Assembly: GCA_964497585.1 (NCBI GenBank)
Contig: CAZCDS010000019.1
Location: 1 to 64,000, forward strand
Direction: 5' to 3'
DNA length: 64,000 nt
From: CAZCDS01 sp964497585
Lineage (GTDB): Bacteria > Desulfobacterota > Desulfomonilia > Desulfomonilales > Desulfomonilaceae
This document shows positions 17,515 through 26,356 of this stretch, one piece after another. Position 1 is the first letter of the stretch; each line of letters opens with the position of its first letter. Both the position numbers and the translations under genes were made by a program. The notes under the pieces are model-generated. The model made no database searches, was not told where the DNA came from, and worked only from the letters and a program-made list of their open reading frames with translations.

Positions 17515-17544
17515 AGTATAGCCGAGGTGTATGAGAGACGACAA
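17515..17544 (-). promoter_or_regulatory. Sigma-70-type promoter of the liv cluster
   Basis: On the minus strand, TTGTCG (17539-17544) and TATACT (17515-17520) are separated by 18 bases. It sits about 80 bases upstream of the binding-protein ATG. No clear operator palindrome overlaps it. The opposite side of the 17434-17760 gap shows no equally good promoter for the plus-strand reductase gene. Confidence 0.6.
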
Positions 17545-17760
17545 GTCTCCTTTCCCGCATGCCGAGCTTCTCGGCTCTTTTCGTCAACGACTCCCTGAGG
17601 AATGGGAAGACCCATTTACGGAACTAGAGTAATTCGGTCAAGTGCCCTTTGGCAGCCTAGTGGATGTCTTTCACCCTGTCAATGGAAAATGAAACGAAGA
17701 AACTGCAAAGTCCTCAAGTGGTTTGCGGGGACAGGGGTAACGCGTGTATGCTGTCCGATC

Positions 17761-18819
17761 ATGACGGGAGATGCTGTAATAAACGAAAAGAAATCCACGA
17801 TCACTGTTCTCGGCGCGGGCGCCATAGGAGGCGTTACCGCGGCCTATCTGACCAGGGCCGGACACGACGTGGAAATCGTGTGTAAGCATCAGGATATTGC
17901 TGACTTGGCCGCTTCCCGGGGATTGCACGTCTTCGGCGTGCGAGGCGAGAACTACGTTCCTGTGAAATCCGTCAAGCATATTGCGGATCTCTCAGGCACC
18001 AGAAATCTGGTGCTCCTTGCCGTAAAAGCCAACGATTGCGTGGTCGCAGCCCGAGAGCTTCTTCCCTTTCTCGGTCCTCAATCGGCGGTTGTGTCTTTGC
18101 AAAACGGCATCTGTGAAGACGCCCTTGGGAAGGTGCTCGGACGCGAACGGGTGATCGGATGTGTGGTCGGGTGGGGCGCCACCATGCACGGTCCGGCGGA
18201 GCTTGAAATCACCTCGCCGGGGGAGTTCGTCATCGGAAATATTGACGGCAAACCCGATGAACGGCTGCCCCTGCTCCAGGAACTGCTCGCCGGCGTGGTT
18301 CCCGCACGCATCTCGGACAACATCATGGGCGAGCTCTACTCAAAACTCGTGATCAACTCGTGCATCAATTCGCTGGGGGTTATCACAGGGGAGACGCTCG
18401 GAAGATTACTGGCACGAGAAAAAGTGCGACGGATCTTCCTGGAGATTATGCGAGAAGCCATCGCGGTAGCCGATGCTATGGGGATCAAGGTCGAGCCGGG
18501 AGGCGGGGGAAAGCTCGATTACTACAAGTTCCTGGGAGAGGGCGGAGCGATTGCGGACCTCAAGCGGCACCTGATGATCAGAATTATTGGGTTCAAATAC
18601 CGACGCATCCGGTCTTCAAGCCTCCAATCGATTGAGCGGGGCAGGCCGACCGAGATCGACTACCTCAACGGATATATCTGCGAACGAGGGAGAGAGTACG
18701 CGGTACCCACTCCCTTGAATGAGGCCGTCGTCTCCTTCATCAAAGCAATAGAATCTGGCAACCGATCGATAACACCAGAAAATCTCGACGCTCCGGAATT
18801 CGCATCGGCCCTCGTTTGA
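17761..18819 (+). CDS. Ketopantoate reductase-family (PanE/ApbA-like) NAD(P)-dependent oxidoreductase
   Basis: A 352-residue protein with an N-terminal Rossmann fold: TVLGAGAIGGVTAAYLTRAG near residue 13, then VLLAVKANDC and SLQNGICEDAL, the typical ApbA nucleotide-binding and middle segments. The C-terminal helical ApbA domain holds the conserved KLVINSCINSLGVITG stretch (catalytic Lys) and the IERGRPTEIDYLNGYI motif. The family reduces 2-oxo acids such as ketopantoate to pantoate for CoA synthesis, but many members act on other 2-oxo acids, so the substrate is uncertain. The start is chosen by the fold; ribosome-site support is weak and longer in-frame starts exist. It converges with a radical SAM gene 12 bases away. 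Confidence 0.82.
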   Translation: MTGDAVINEKKSTITVLGAGAIGGVTAAYLTRAGHDVEIVCKHQDIADLAASRGLHVFGVRGENYVPVKSVKHIADLSGTRNLVLLAVKANDCVVAARELLPFLGPQSAVVSLQNGICEDALGKVLGRERVIGCVVGWGATMHGPAELEITSPGEFVIGNIDGKPDERLPLLQELLAGVVPARISDNIMGELYSKLVINSCINSLGVITGETLGRLLAREKVRRIFLEIMREAIAVADAMGIKVEPGGGGKLDYYKFLGEGGAIADLKRHLMIRIIGFKYRRIRSSSLQSIERGRPTEIDYLNGYICERGREYAVPTPLNEAVVSFIKAIESGNRSITPENLDAPEFASALV

Positions 18820-18831
18820 AAGTGAACCGGT

Positions 18832-20106
18832 TCAGGTCATCCAATTGGGTCGCTCCTTCATCCAATCCTCGACAATCCCACGAAGCCACGCTTCAAGACC
18901 GGGGGTGACATAATATCGCGGGAACAACAGATCGTCGTCCGCAGAGATGATCCCATCCTCGATCGCTCTCTCGGCGAGCATGGTGTGGGGATAGATCCGG
19001 ATCCCTACCGTTATCTTGAGGGCTTCCAACTCCAGGGAATCGGCAAAGGCAAGGCTTTGCCGAACCGTGGCTTGCGTTTCACCCGGTCCCCCCAACAAGA
19101 GGAATCCCGTGCGCGCGATGCCGTGATCGGCAAGGAGCTGTGAGGTTTTCATGACATCAGCAGGGGTGAATCTCTTGTTCATGAGGCCGAGAACCGTCTC
19201 CGACCCGCTCTCGAAACCCAGCGAGACCTCCTTGCATCCGGCTTTGGCCATGGCCTCAACGAGTGCCCCGTTCACCTTTTCCGGATAGAATATGCACCGC
19301 CATCGGATATCCAGGGAGGCGGCTGACAGCTCACGACAAAGTTTTTTTGCGTACGAGGGGGGTCGATTGAAGGTGTTGTCCACAAAGAAGACGCGACGAA
19401 CTCCTGCGCGCGCCCAGCGACTCAGCCACTGGACAATCCTCTGCGGTGACCGGGAGCGGTAACGTGTACCCTCGATGGTCGCGGTTGAACAGTAGCTGCA
19501 CTTCAGCGGGCATCCCCTCCGAGTCTGGACGGGCAGCCAGAAGTCAGGGTCCGCCAGGTTCGGCGGCAGGAGGAGAGAAGGCTCGGGAAGAGGCAACTGA
19601 TCCAAGTTCGTCACACATGCCCGGTTCACTCGGGGCTGGATGTTCGACAGGTAAGCTCCCGGAATTTCGGACAGATCAGCTTTTCGCTCGATGCCCGCAA
19701 GAAGCGTGGGAAAAACCGCTTCTCCTTCGCCTTGCACGCCCATGTCAGCACCGAGGTACGACAGTGCGGTCTCAGGGAACATGCTGTAGCCCGCGCCCCC
19801 TAGTACTATGGGTGCTTGCGAACAGCTTTTGCAGAGCGCAACGAATTTCCGCACCTCATCCAGGAAGAAAATTGGTTGTGCCATGTTCTGATCATCGACA
19901 TTTCGGACAGAGATCCCTATCACCGTGGGCTGAAACTCCTTGATAACCGTTTTCAGAGCAGAATCCGGCTCCTCTTCGTGCATCAGGTCGAGGAGTCTCA
20001 CATCGTGTCCCGCGGCTATTGTCGCGGCTCCCACGCACGCGAGTCCCAGCGGCCACATGGGCATGTTGATTTCTTCCCTGTTGGCCGAGACAAGCAGTAC
20101 TTTCAT
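18832..20106 (-). CDS. B12-binding-domain radical SAM protein
   Basis: A 424-residue protein. The N-terminal third (MKVLLVSANREEINMPMWPL onward, with GISVRNVDD and IVLGGAGYSMFP) is the flavodoxin-like B12-binding fold. The radical SAM domain carries the cluster motif CPLKCSYC (C-x3-C-x2-C, near 196-203), followed by RRVFFVDNTFN and the SAM-binding GFESGSETVLGLMNKRFTP stretch. Such proteins use cobalamin and S-adenosylmethionine for methylation or rearrangement of unreactive carbons; the substrate is unknown. The ATG was chosen because the B12 fold begins there. A strong hairpin lies 70 bases upstream. It is one of two such proteins in the window (see 33957-35597). Confidence 0.88.
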   Translation of the reverse strand: MKVLLVSANREEINMPMWPLGLACVGAATIAAGHDVRLLDLMHEEEPDSALKTVIKEFQPTVIGISVRNVDDQNMAQPIFFLDEVRKFVALCKSCSQAPIVLGGAGYSMFPETALSYLGADMGVQGEGEAVFPTLLAGIERKADLSEIPGAYLSNIQPRVNRACVTNLDQLPLPEPSLLLPPNLADPDFWLPVQTRRGCPLKCSYCSTATIEGTRYRSRSPQRIVQWLSRWARAGVRRVFFVDNTFNRPPSYAKKLCRELSAASLDIRWRCIFYPEKVNGALVEAMAKAGCKEVSLGFESGSETVLGLMNKRFTPADVMKTSQLLADHGIARTGFLLLGGPGETQATVRQSLAFADSLELEALKITVGIRIYPHTMLAERAIEDGIISADDDLLFPRYYVTPGLEAWLRGIVEDWMKERPNWMT

Positions 20107-20174
20107 CAATCGCGCCTCCAAGCTGGTAAGAGCAGTGCGCTTTCGAATAACCCGGGACCGGAGCAAGAAGACAC

Positions 20175-20205
20175 GGATCTCTCCCGCGTACCGCGGGAGA
20201 GATCC
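20175..20205. terminator. Perfect 14-base-pair hairpin between the PilZ gene and the radical SAM gene
   Basis: Arms GGATCTCTCCCGCG (20175-20188) and CGCGGGAGAGATCC (20192-20205) enclose a TAC loop. It lies downstream of the PilZ gene stop and 70 bases before the radical SAM start, both on the minus strand. No T-tract follows, so it may be an mRNA-stabilising or attenuating hairpin. The rest of 20107-20473 shows no gene. Confidence 0.55.
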
Positions 20206-20473
20206 TTTGCACCCCACGTTTGTGCCCGTTGGAAGGCCGGGGGTACCGGTGACCACGCTTCGGCGCGGTCAGCGCTCTCTTGTATAGGCTACCGCTACCG
20301 CTCCTTTGCCAAATGGTATGACAGCTGAGGGATTCCCGAGAGTGGCTGATGTCCCATAGGACGGCCGCCGTGCGTGCCCGTTTTTCTCCGTTGCAGTCAC
20401 CGGGAAGGGCTATCAGTGCCAGATTTCAGGAGTGGAATTCGCGCCGGCCTACGGCGGCTCCGGGATCGGGCTC

Positions 20474-21007
20474 TTATGAGTCGGCGGAAAAGGCTCGGAC
20501 AAGTATTTCGAGATCTTCGAGGCAACTCTCGGAAATACTGATAATTTTGAAGCCGGCGAAGCAGTCGCCGTCGTTTTCTTTCCGTGCCCAACGACACTGT
20601 GCCTCGAAGGTTATAGGGTCAACTCGGGCGAGCCGGTCCGCAAGGATGATGAAGTGCCGCTTGTCATTAACCCGCGACTCAATACCCTTCACCTTGACAC
20701 CGCCCCGGGAGATGTCCGCGACCGTTCCCTGGATCTGAGGCTCCTCCTGATCGACTATCGGGAGATGAAAGTGAACATCGATTCGGTCGAACTTTCGTAC
20801 ACTTTCGAGAATCACCGAGTCATAGTATTCGCTCGGTCGCCAGTCTATTTCAGCCTGGGTTATCACTCTACCCTCGAGCAATTTCTTGAATGCATTCTCA
20901 AGCCCTTGATAGGAAAGGTTATATTTAGTCATAATGGCCGCATCGGTCATACCCGCACGAATGTCATGCACAAAGTCCTTCATGGGAATTCTCAAGCGAG
21001 GCGACAT
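20474..21007 (-). CDS. PilZ-domain protein with an N-terminal helical module
   Basis: A 177-residue cytoplasmic protein. Residues about 76-170 form a PilZ domain: the c-di-GMP arginine motif R71-K-F-D-R75 (RxxxR) and D98-I-S-R-G-G103 (DxSxxG) are both intact, so c-di-GMP binding is expected. Residues 7-72 are a helical module (KDFVHDIRAGMTDAAIMTKY...VITQAEID) that also occurs twice in the zinc-ribbon protein at 48890-49747. The combination suggests a c-di-GMP-responsive regulator whose N-terminal part makes protein contacts or multimerises. The target is unknown. Confidence 0.85.
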   Translation of the reverse strand: MSPRLRIPMKDFVHDIRAGMTDAAIMTKYNLSYQGLENAFKKLLEGRVITQAEIDWRPSEYYDSVILESVRKFDRIDVHFHLPIVDQEEPQIQGTVADISRGGVKVKGIESRVNDKRHFIILADRLARVDPITFEAQCRWARKENDGDCFAGFKIISISESCLEDLEILVRAFSADS

Positions 21008-21190
21008 TTCCTCAGATTCCTCTCTCAGGGGGTTTCAGAGACTCTCGGCCCCTGATCCGGGACCCAGGGGACGCATGTGAGCGTCCTCGAGCATATCAAC
21101 GGGCATGTTTCCCGCGGTCTGCCCACCGTCGAAGAGGTCCGCAGCGCTCCCCTTCTCCCATTGACCCGCTACGGGACTTATGTGGCAGGG

Positions 21191-22192
21191 CTACTTGACC
21201 AGGTCAACCACACTCAGTTTATGGAGCAGTTTGTCCACGGTTCTCTCGACGATTTTGTCCGAAACCGATTCGGCAATGCCGTGCTCCAAACGAGCGCCCA
21301 GCTTCTCCACGATCTTTTCCGCGAGTCGTTCCAAGGCGTCCTCAGCAGGTGCCGACTCAGTACCGCTAATCGTTTCGACGACTTCCTCGTACGTTGCCTC
21401 CGTGCTGTCCCCCAGAACCTCGCCCTCCGCCGCGAGCATGTCAAAGCCGACGGCATCGGCCGCATGAGCGCTGTCGACCAATGAGTCGCCAGGCGGGCTT
21501 CCAGCGTCTTCGGGTATTCTCTCATGAGCGTCGGTATTGTTCGCGGGGCTGGCTGCGCGATTTGCCGGGGGCAGCTTCAGCGTCCGGAAGTCTCTGCCGC
21601 GATAACGCAGAGAGGGGTCCACGTATTCAACATAGCACTGCTTCATGGAGCCGTAGTGCCGGGGGTTTGCTGTTCCGGGAAGCCTGAGCAATGAATCCAC
21701 TCCCACGAGGCAACCGCACCTGAAATACTCGTTTATCCTCGAGAGCAGGCCCTCGAACGCAGAGACGTCGGAAATCGTCTTGATGTCTTGCAGGAACCAA
21801 TAGAGGTGGCTCCCACGACCCGAACGCACAACGGCCGACGGTTTCAAGGGGAAGCTTTCGATAGCCTCGGCTACCTGGTCAGCATCGGAGAAGTGGTTCT
21901 TCTGCCCGGAAAACCCTTCAGGTCCCACATCGAGGCCGGCCCACAACGCCGTAACATAGCGGATGTGTTCTTTGCCGGGACTCATCTTCTCCCGTGGACA
22001 CGGCCCGAACAACACGTGCAGGTCCTCGGGGAATTTGGCGGCTGCCAGCCTTTCTACACTGGGGTAGTAACTGATGTTCCCGGTGGCCCTCAGGGTCCTG
22101 GTGCTCCGCACCATGATGAAGTTGCCGTCTCCCTCGTAGTATTCTCGGAACAGCGCCTCCAGGAACTCTCCCCGGGTGTGTTTCTCCTTCAT
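21191..22192 (-). CDS. Primase-like (archaeo-eukaryotic primase fold, RepB-type) protein
   Basis: A 333-residue protein. The first 200 residues resemble AEP-superfamily primases of the phage/plasmid RepB type: TALWAGLDVG near 81-90 (motif I region), SGRGSHLYWFL near 124-134 (motif II, His129) and DSLLRLPGTANPRH near 166-179 (motif III, Asp166, with the typical RLPGT box). The usual DxD of motif I is not evident; the matching stretch reads GLD. The last 100 residues are low-complexity acidic sequence, then amphipathic helices. No helicase domain and no phage or plasmid genes are nearby. It could be a lesion-bypass PrimPol or a domesticated replicon gene. Assignment rests on motif resemblance only. 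Confidence 0.55.
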   Translation of the reverse strand: MKEKHTRGEFLEALFREYYEGDGNFIMVRSTRTLRATGNISYYPSVERLAAAKFPEDLHVLFGPCPREKMSPGKEHIRYVTALWAGLDVGPEGFSGQKNHFSDADQVAEAIESFPLKPSAVVRSGRGSHLYWFLQDIKTISDVSAFEGLLSRINEYFRCGCLVGVDSLLRLPGTANPRHYGSMKQCYVEYVDPSLRYRGRDFRTLKLPPANRAASPANNTDAHERIPEDAGSPPGDSLVDSAHAADAVGFDMLAAEGEVLGDSTEATYEEVVETISGTESAPAEDALERLAEKIVEKLGARLEHGIAESVSDKIVERTVDKLLHKLSVVDLVK

Positions 22193-22623
22193 TCGCGACT
22201 CCCCGCTCGCGCGATGGTCACCGTGCTCATGCAGGATCGGGAGATCCCAGTCGAAGATCGCTCTCTCCGCCGCGATTAGCTCCAGCTCTCACCTCGGGGC
22301 CTCCGTGACCGAATCCATGACGTAGTTAGAACCCTTCGCCGGAGCGGCTCCCTTTCACTGACATAGCCCGTCCTTCCCTCCCCGATAGAGCCATCGGTGC
22401 CGACCAGCAGACGCGGCAGAGCAATCATTCGCCAAGTATATTATTCACAAAGATCCTTCAGGTCAACTGGAACAAAGGACCACGCGAGCGGCTCTTGGGC
22501 AAGGCATCCTTTCCCGCTAGGCTCGCCTTGACAGGACCGACGAGGCGCGGATTCAACCCCGAGATCGGTTCGCCGCCAGTGATGGGAGTCTAGGCTCGGG
22601 TCGGAGCAAACGCGAGCAGACAA
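22193..22623. other. Intergenic stretch without a recognised gene
   Basis: No open frame here looks coding, and I saw no convincing terminator, riboswitch or repeat. It separates the minus-strand primase-like gene from the 3' end of the CoxE-like gene. Confidence 0.5.
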
Positions 22624-24033
22624 CTAGGGTATGAGATTCTCTTCCACGACGATCGACAGTTGCTTGAGCGTCCCGCACTCGGTGACTTTGGTGCAATAGG
22701 GAGCATAGACATCCATGATGCTGTCGCCGAGGCCCCAAAACGCTCGCGGCTCGGGATTCAGCCAAATGACCTTCCGGGCTCTGTCCGCGATTGACTCGAG
22801 CGCATCGGTCCGGGGATGCAGGTTGTTGTTCCGCGCGTCCCCAAGTATTAGCAGTGTCGTGCGCGAGTTGACCGCTGTCAGGTGCTGTTCCGCGAACCAA
22901 CCAAGGGACGATCCGTAATCCGTTCCGAAGGGATATCTCAGGCCGTGACCTGAAGCGGCCAAGGATACGGCTTCGTCGAGTTCGTTCTGTTGAAAGAGGC
23001 GCGTCACTTCCACCATGTCTCCGACGAAAATGAAGCTCCGGATCCTCGCGATAACCTCATTGAGCGTGAACAAAAAAATAAGCATGAACCGTGAGAAGTC
23101 CCGAACGGATCGCGACACGTCACAAAGGGCCACGACCTGCGGTTTCGCAGGATTCTTGTGCCGAAAACGCAACTCTGGTAACGGACCGCCAAACCCGATG
23201 TTCTTTCGCAAGGTGGTCTTCAGATCAAACCGTCCCCTGTCGGCCCATTTGAGCCTCAAACTGAGTCGGTCCTTCAGTCGCCGCGCCAAAAGTTCGACAG
23301 CGGGACGCATCGCCAGGACATCCTCTTCGGAGAGTCGGAACAGATTGCGATTGGCCAGCTCTTGATCGTCTATTCGGCGGAGGTTCAGGAAACGGCTCAT
23401 GCCCATCTCGCGTTCGACGATGTTTTCCAATTCAGTTTCGAGCCTCTCCAGATTCTGATCCACGAATTCCCGGATCGCTTGAATCGAATCGGGATCCAGG
23501 CCCCGTTCATCCATCTCCTTGAGCAGTTGGTCGGTCTCCGGATTCACACGGTCCAGTTCCATTTCCCTTCGGAAACGATTGAGAAAGAACGTACCGCGCA
23601 GAGGAGGAATAACCATCTCCTTCAATCCCAGCTCCGCGCTTCGATCGAGGACAAGCCGCACCATCTGCCCGAATTGTCCCGTCATGATCATCCGAGTCAC
23701 GGGCGAGAGTTCGCCCTGGTACGCGGACAACAACTCTGTGACTTGATCGGAGATCCGCTGCAGGTCTTCCTCGTGCTTCTGCTCGGGCACGGACCCCACA
23801 GGCAAACCGCCTGCGAAGTGCAGATCGAACAGCGTGTCGAAAACAGGGATGTCCCTGGCTCTTTTGACCAGGGTCGACCGGAGAGAGTCTTTGAAAAGGG
23901 ACCTTGTCTCAAGGAACGGGTACGAAAGAGCGGCCAACGCGTCGAGCAATTCTGCCTGGGATACTTTGATGCCGGTCCTGCGAAGCTCGCCGACAAAATC
24001 TGTCAGGGACTGCTCCACGATTACCTTTCCCAC
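22624..24033 (-). CDS. CoxE-like protein with a von Willebrand factor A domain
   Basis: A 469-residue protein. The C-terminal half is a VWA domain of the CoxE type: the metal-site motif DVSRS (DxSxS) follows VVALC, and FVGDMVEVTRLFQ and GTDYGSSLGWFAE follow. The N-terminal half is helical and charged (VGELRRTGIKVSQAELLDAL). It starts with GTG three bases after the stop of the MoxR-like ATPase gene, so the two are co-translated. MoxR/CoxE pairs act as an ATPase plus VWA adaptor in metal-cofactor insertion or complex assembly (for example CO dehydrogenase maturation); no such target enzyme lies in the window. Confidence 0.88.
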   Translation of the reverse strand: MGKVIVEQSLTDFVGELRRTGIKVSQAELLDALAALSYPFLETRSLFKDSLRSTLVKRARDIPVFDTLFDLHFAGGLPVGSVPEQKHEEDLQRISDQVTELLSAYQGELSPVTRMIMTGQFGQMVRLVLDRSAELGLKEMVIPPLRGTFFLNRFRREMELDRVNPETDQLLKEMDERGLDPDSIQAIREFVDQNLERLETELENIVEREMGMSRFLNLRRIDDQELANRNLFRLSEEDVLAMRPAVELLARRLKDRLSLRLKWADRGRFDLKTTLRKNIGFGGPLPELRFRHKNPAKPQVVALCDVSRSVRDFSRFMLIFLFTLNEVIARIRSFIFVGDMVEVTRLFQQNELDEAVSLAASGHGLRYPFGTDYGSSLGWFAEQHLTAVNSRTTLLILGDARNNNLHPRTDALESIADRARKVIWLNPEPRAFWGLGDSIMDVYAPYCTKVTECGTLKQLSIVVEENLIP

Positions 24034-24036
24034 CGC

Positions 24037-24978
24037 TCATAGGAGCGCCTGTCTCAGTTCGGGGAGTTTTTCCCGTGCCTTCGCCAGATCCCGTTCATAC
24101 TTGAGAAGGACGCTCAGCGTCTGGTTGAGAATGTCGTCGGAGAGGCTGTCCGCGCTCAGGGAAACCAGCGCCGCCGCCCAATCCAGAGTCTCGCTGATGC
24201 TGGGGGTCTTTTTCAGGGGTATCTCTCGCAGACGGCTCACCATTGACACGACTTCACGGGCCACGGTCTGACTCAGTCCGGGGACCTTGAGCCGTATGAT
24301 CTCCATCTCGGTTTCCGGAGGAGGGAAGTCGAGGAACAGATGTAAGCATCTGCGCTTCAGAGCGTCGCTCATCTCTCTGCCGTTGTTGCTGGTCAGAATT
24401 ACCCGGGGGATCGTCCGCGCGGATATGGTGCCCAACTCTGGGATGCTGACCGTAAAATCAGAGAGAACTTCCAGGAGAAAGGCCTCGAATTCGGGATCGG
24501 ACTTGTCCACCTCGTCTATGAGCAAAACGACGGGCTCGGGTGAGCTGATTGCCTCGAGAAGCGGGCGCGGCTGGAGAAAACGTTCCGAGAAGAAGACATC
24601 CTCGAAGGAATATACTGTCTCCATCGCCTCCGAGAGGGTCGGCTTCTCCGCCATGATCTCCGAGATCTTGTCTTTGAGGATCTGTCCGTAGAGGAGTTGC
24701 TTGCCGTATTGCCACTCGTACAGGGCCTTGGCTTCATCGAGACCTTCGTAACATTGGAGGCGTATCAGTCGGATGCCCAAGGTCCGTGCCAGCACACGCG
24801 CCAGATCCGTCTTACCCACTCCCGCCGGCCCTTCCACGAGAATGGGCTTCCGCAGTTCTCCCGCAAGATACAGGACGGTCGCGGCATGATCCGGCAACAA
24901 GTACTTTTGCGCGGCAAAGGCTTTTTTGATGTCTCCGGGGTGCGTGCGCAACAGTTCCGGATTCGTGATTTCGTCCAT
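24037..24978 (-). CDS. MoxR-family AAA+ ATPase
   Basis: A 313-residue AAA+ ATPase. Walker A GPAGVGKTD lies near 50-58, Walker B is VVLLIDEVDKSD, sensor 1 is ILTSNNGREMSDALKRRC-like, and the C-terminal lid domain follows. The ATG (MDEITNPELLR) was chosen because the conserved fold begins there; an in-frame start 34 codons upstream adds cysteine-rich sequence without family support. It is the upstream partner of the CoxE-like VWA gene (three-base gap). The pair forms a chaperone module of the MoxR/VWA type acting in the cytoplasm. Confidence 0.9.
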   Translation of the reverse strand: MDEITNPELLRTHPGDIKKAFAAQKYLLPDHAATVLYLAGELRKPILVEGPAGVGKTDLARVLARTLGIRLIRLQCYEGLDEAKALYEWQYGKQLLYGQILKDKISEIMAEKPTLSEAMETVYSFEDVFFSERFLQPRPLLEAISSPEPVVLLIDEVDKSDPEFEAFLLEVLSDFTVSIPELGTISARTIPRVILTSNNGREMSDALKRRCLHLFLDFPPPETEMEIIRLKVPGLSQTVAREVVSMVSRLREIPLKKTPSISETLDWAAALVSLSADSLSDDILNQTLSVLLKYERDLAKAREKLPELRQALL

Positions 24979-25369
24979 GGTTCTTTCTCTCAGTCCCGGA
25001 CAGACTGCACAACCGGTCGAACCCGTGTGTGCCACCATCTTCCAAACAGTCAGAGAGATCTTATCACAGGTCTCTGACATTGTGAACGCGCCGGTGGAAA
25101 GACTGGCACGAACGGAACGACTGCCTCACCGACCGTGGGTGACGTTGGTGTCGGCTTTGCGCTATCGAGTGTTGCTCGTTTGACACTGTGGAGGTGATAT
25201 CTTTTCCATACGCTGATACGTCATTCCGAAGTGGGCCTTGACTCCAGCTACTGTCCTGTATTACAAGGATTAAGCGAAAACATTCTCGTATCTGTATTGA
25301 TTTTGGGTTGATCGGCCGGCCAGGGAGCTGACCGGGAAGCCTTGTACTGGGTTTAAGGAGGGTATTGAA
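24979..25369. other. Divergent intergenic region
   Basis: It lies between the diverging MoxR and beta-barrel genes, so promoters for both should be here. TTGACT at 25233 and several AT-rich runs (25270-25310) are present, but no -35/-10 pair stands out. The barrel gene has a good GGAGGG ribosome site just before its ATG. Confidence 0.4.
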
Positions 25370-26356
25370 ATGAAAAGACTGTCTGTTCTAGGCATTTTCT
25401 TTGTTCTTGTTTCCGCGCCGGCTTTCGCTCAGGGCTGGTTGGGCTCGCTCGGAATCAATCCCGGGGATGACCTGTCATTTTCAGCAGGATACGTGGACCA
25501 TCGCAATGGGGCAGTCATAGGTTTCGGTGATGAGGAGGACAGCCTTCGTTCCGGTCGCCACGAGTATTTCGGCTCGCGTGTCTCATTCCCTGTACGAGGG
25601 GTCAAGCTCAGCCTTTCCGGTCAAAAGGTTGTGAGCCCGAATACTGCACTTGTGCTCTCTGTATCGTATCTCATCCCTTCGCTCGTTGATGCGGTCGATA
25701 CCTATGATTGGCAGACCGTCAGGCAGGGGTTCCACACCCAGGCACGGGGGTGGAAAGCAGACCTCCAATGGTGGGATGTGGACGGCATGGGAGTTTTCAG
25801 GCCCTATGAGGCTTTGTCCATACTTGGCGGCTTTCGGTACGACTCTTTTCAGACCTGTTTCAGCGATCCGAGCAGCATGCAGAATATTGCCGGCGGGCTC
25901 AGAGGATATCCCACAGACGAATCGGACCTCACGATTACCTGCTACGTGCCGTACGCGGGGGTCCAGGTGAACATGGGAAGTCCCTACGGGAATTTGACGG
26001 TAAAAGCCATCGGAACTCCCTGGCTTCCTGGAGAGGTGATTTACAAGAATACTGTGAACGCAGAGAGACCGGCAGGAGGCGTCCGGTTCAATCGATTCAG
26101 TACGTCGGGCTCTTTCAGCTCGGCCTACTTACTGGAACTCTTCGCGGAATACGGACTGGACATAGCCGGATATAGGGCCGCGCTCTTCGGCGAGTACTCG
26201 TTGACCCATGCTGTTGCTCACCTGGAAAAGGAGCGGGTGCAACAACCCACGGGCGGTTCCGTCTTGACCGACAGCGACCGCTTTGCATTTTCCTTCAATC
26301 GGAACGTATGGGTTGTCGGAGGGAAAATCTCGATCCAATTAGCCGGTCTCCTGTGA
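25370..26356 (+). CDS. Probable outer-membrane beta-barrel protein
   Basis: A 328-residue protein. The N-terminus MKRLSVLGIFFVLVSAPAFA is a textbook signal peptide with an AxA cleavage site before QGWLG. The rest has alternating amphipathic strands (for example SFSAGYVDHR, RVSFPVRGVKLSLSG, TALVLSVSYL, FRPYEALSILGGFRY, WVVGGKISIQLAGLL) with many Gly/Tyr/Phe turns and a hydrophobic terminal strand ending in Leu. This fits an outer-membrane barrel or a large surface beta protein. I do not recognise the family. It is monocistronic. Confidence 0.7.
   Translation: MKRLSVLGIFFVLVSAPAFAQGWLGSLGINPGDDLSFSAGYVDHRNGAVIGFGDEEDSLRSGRHEYFGSRVSFPVRGVKLSLSGQKVVSPNTALVLSVSYLIPSLVDAVDTYDWQTVRQGFHTQARGWKADLQWWDVDGMGVFRPYEALSILGGFRYDSFQTCFSDPSSMQNIAGGLRGYPTDESDLTITCYVPYAGVQVNMGSPYGNLTVKAIGTPWLPGEVIYKNTVNAERPAGGVRFNRFSTSGSFSSAYLLELFAEYGLDIAGYRAALFGEYSLTHAVAHLEKERVQQPTGGSVLTDSDRFAFSFNRNVWVVGGKISIQLAGLL

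Noticed and set aside
20107..20473. Cobalamin riboswitch before the B12-type radical SAM gene
   Set aside because: Only a simple hairpin is seen, without the conserved riboswitch core.
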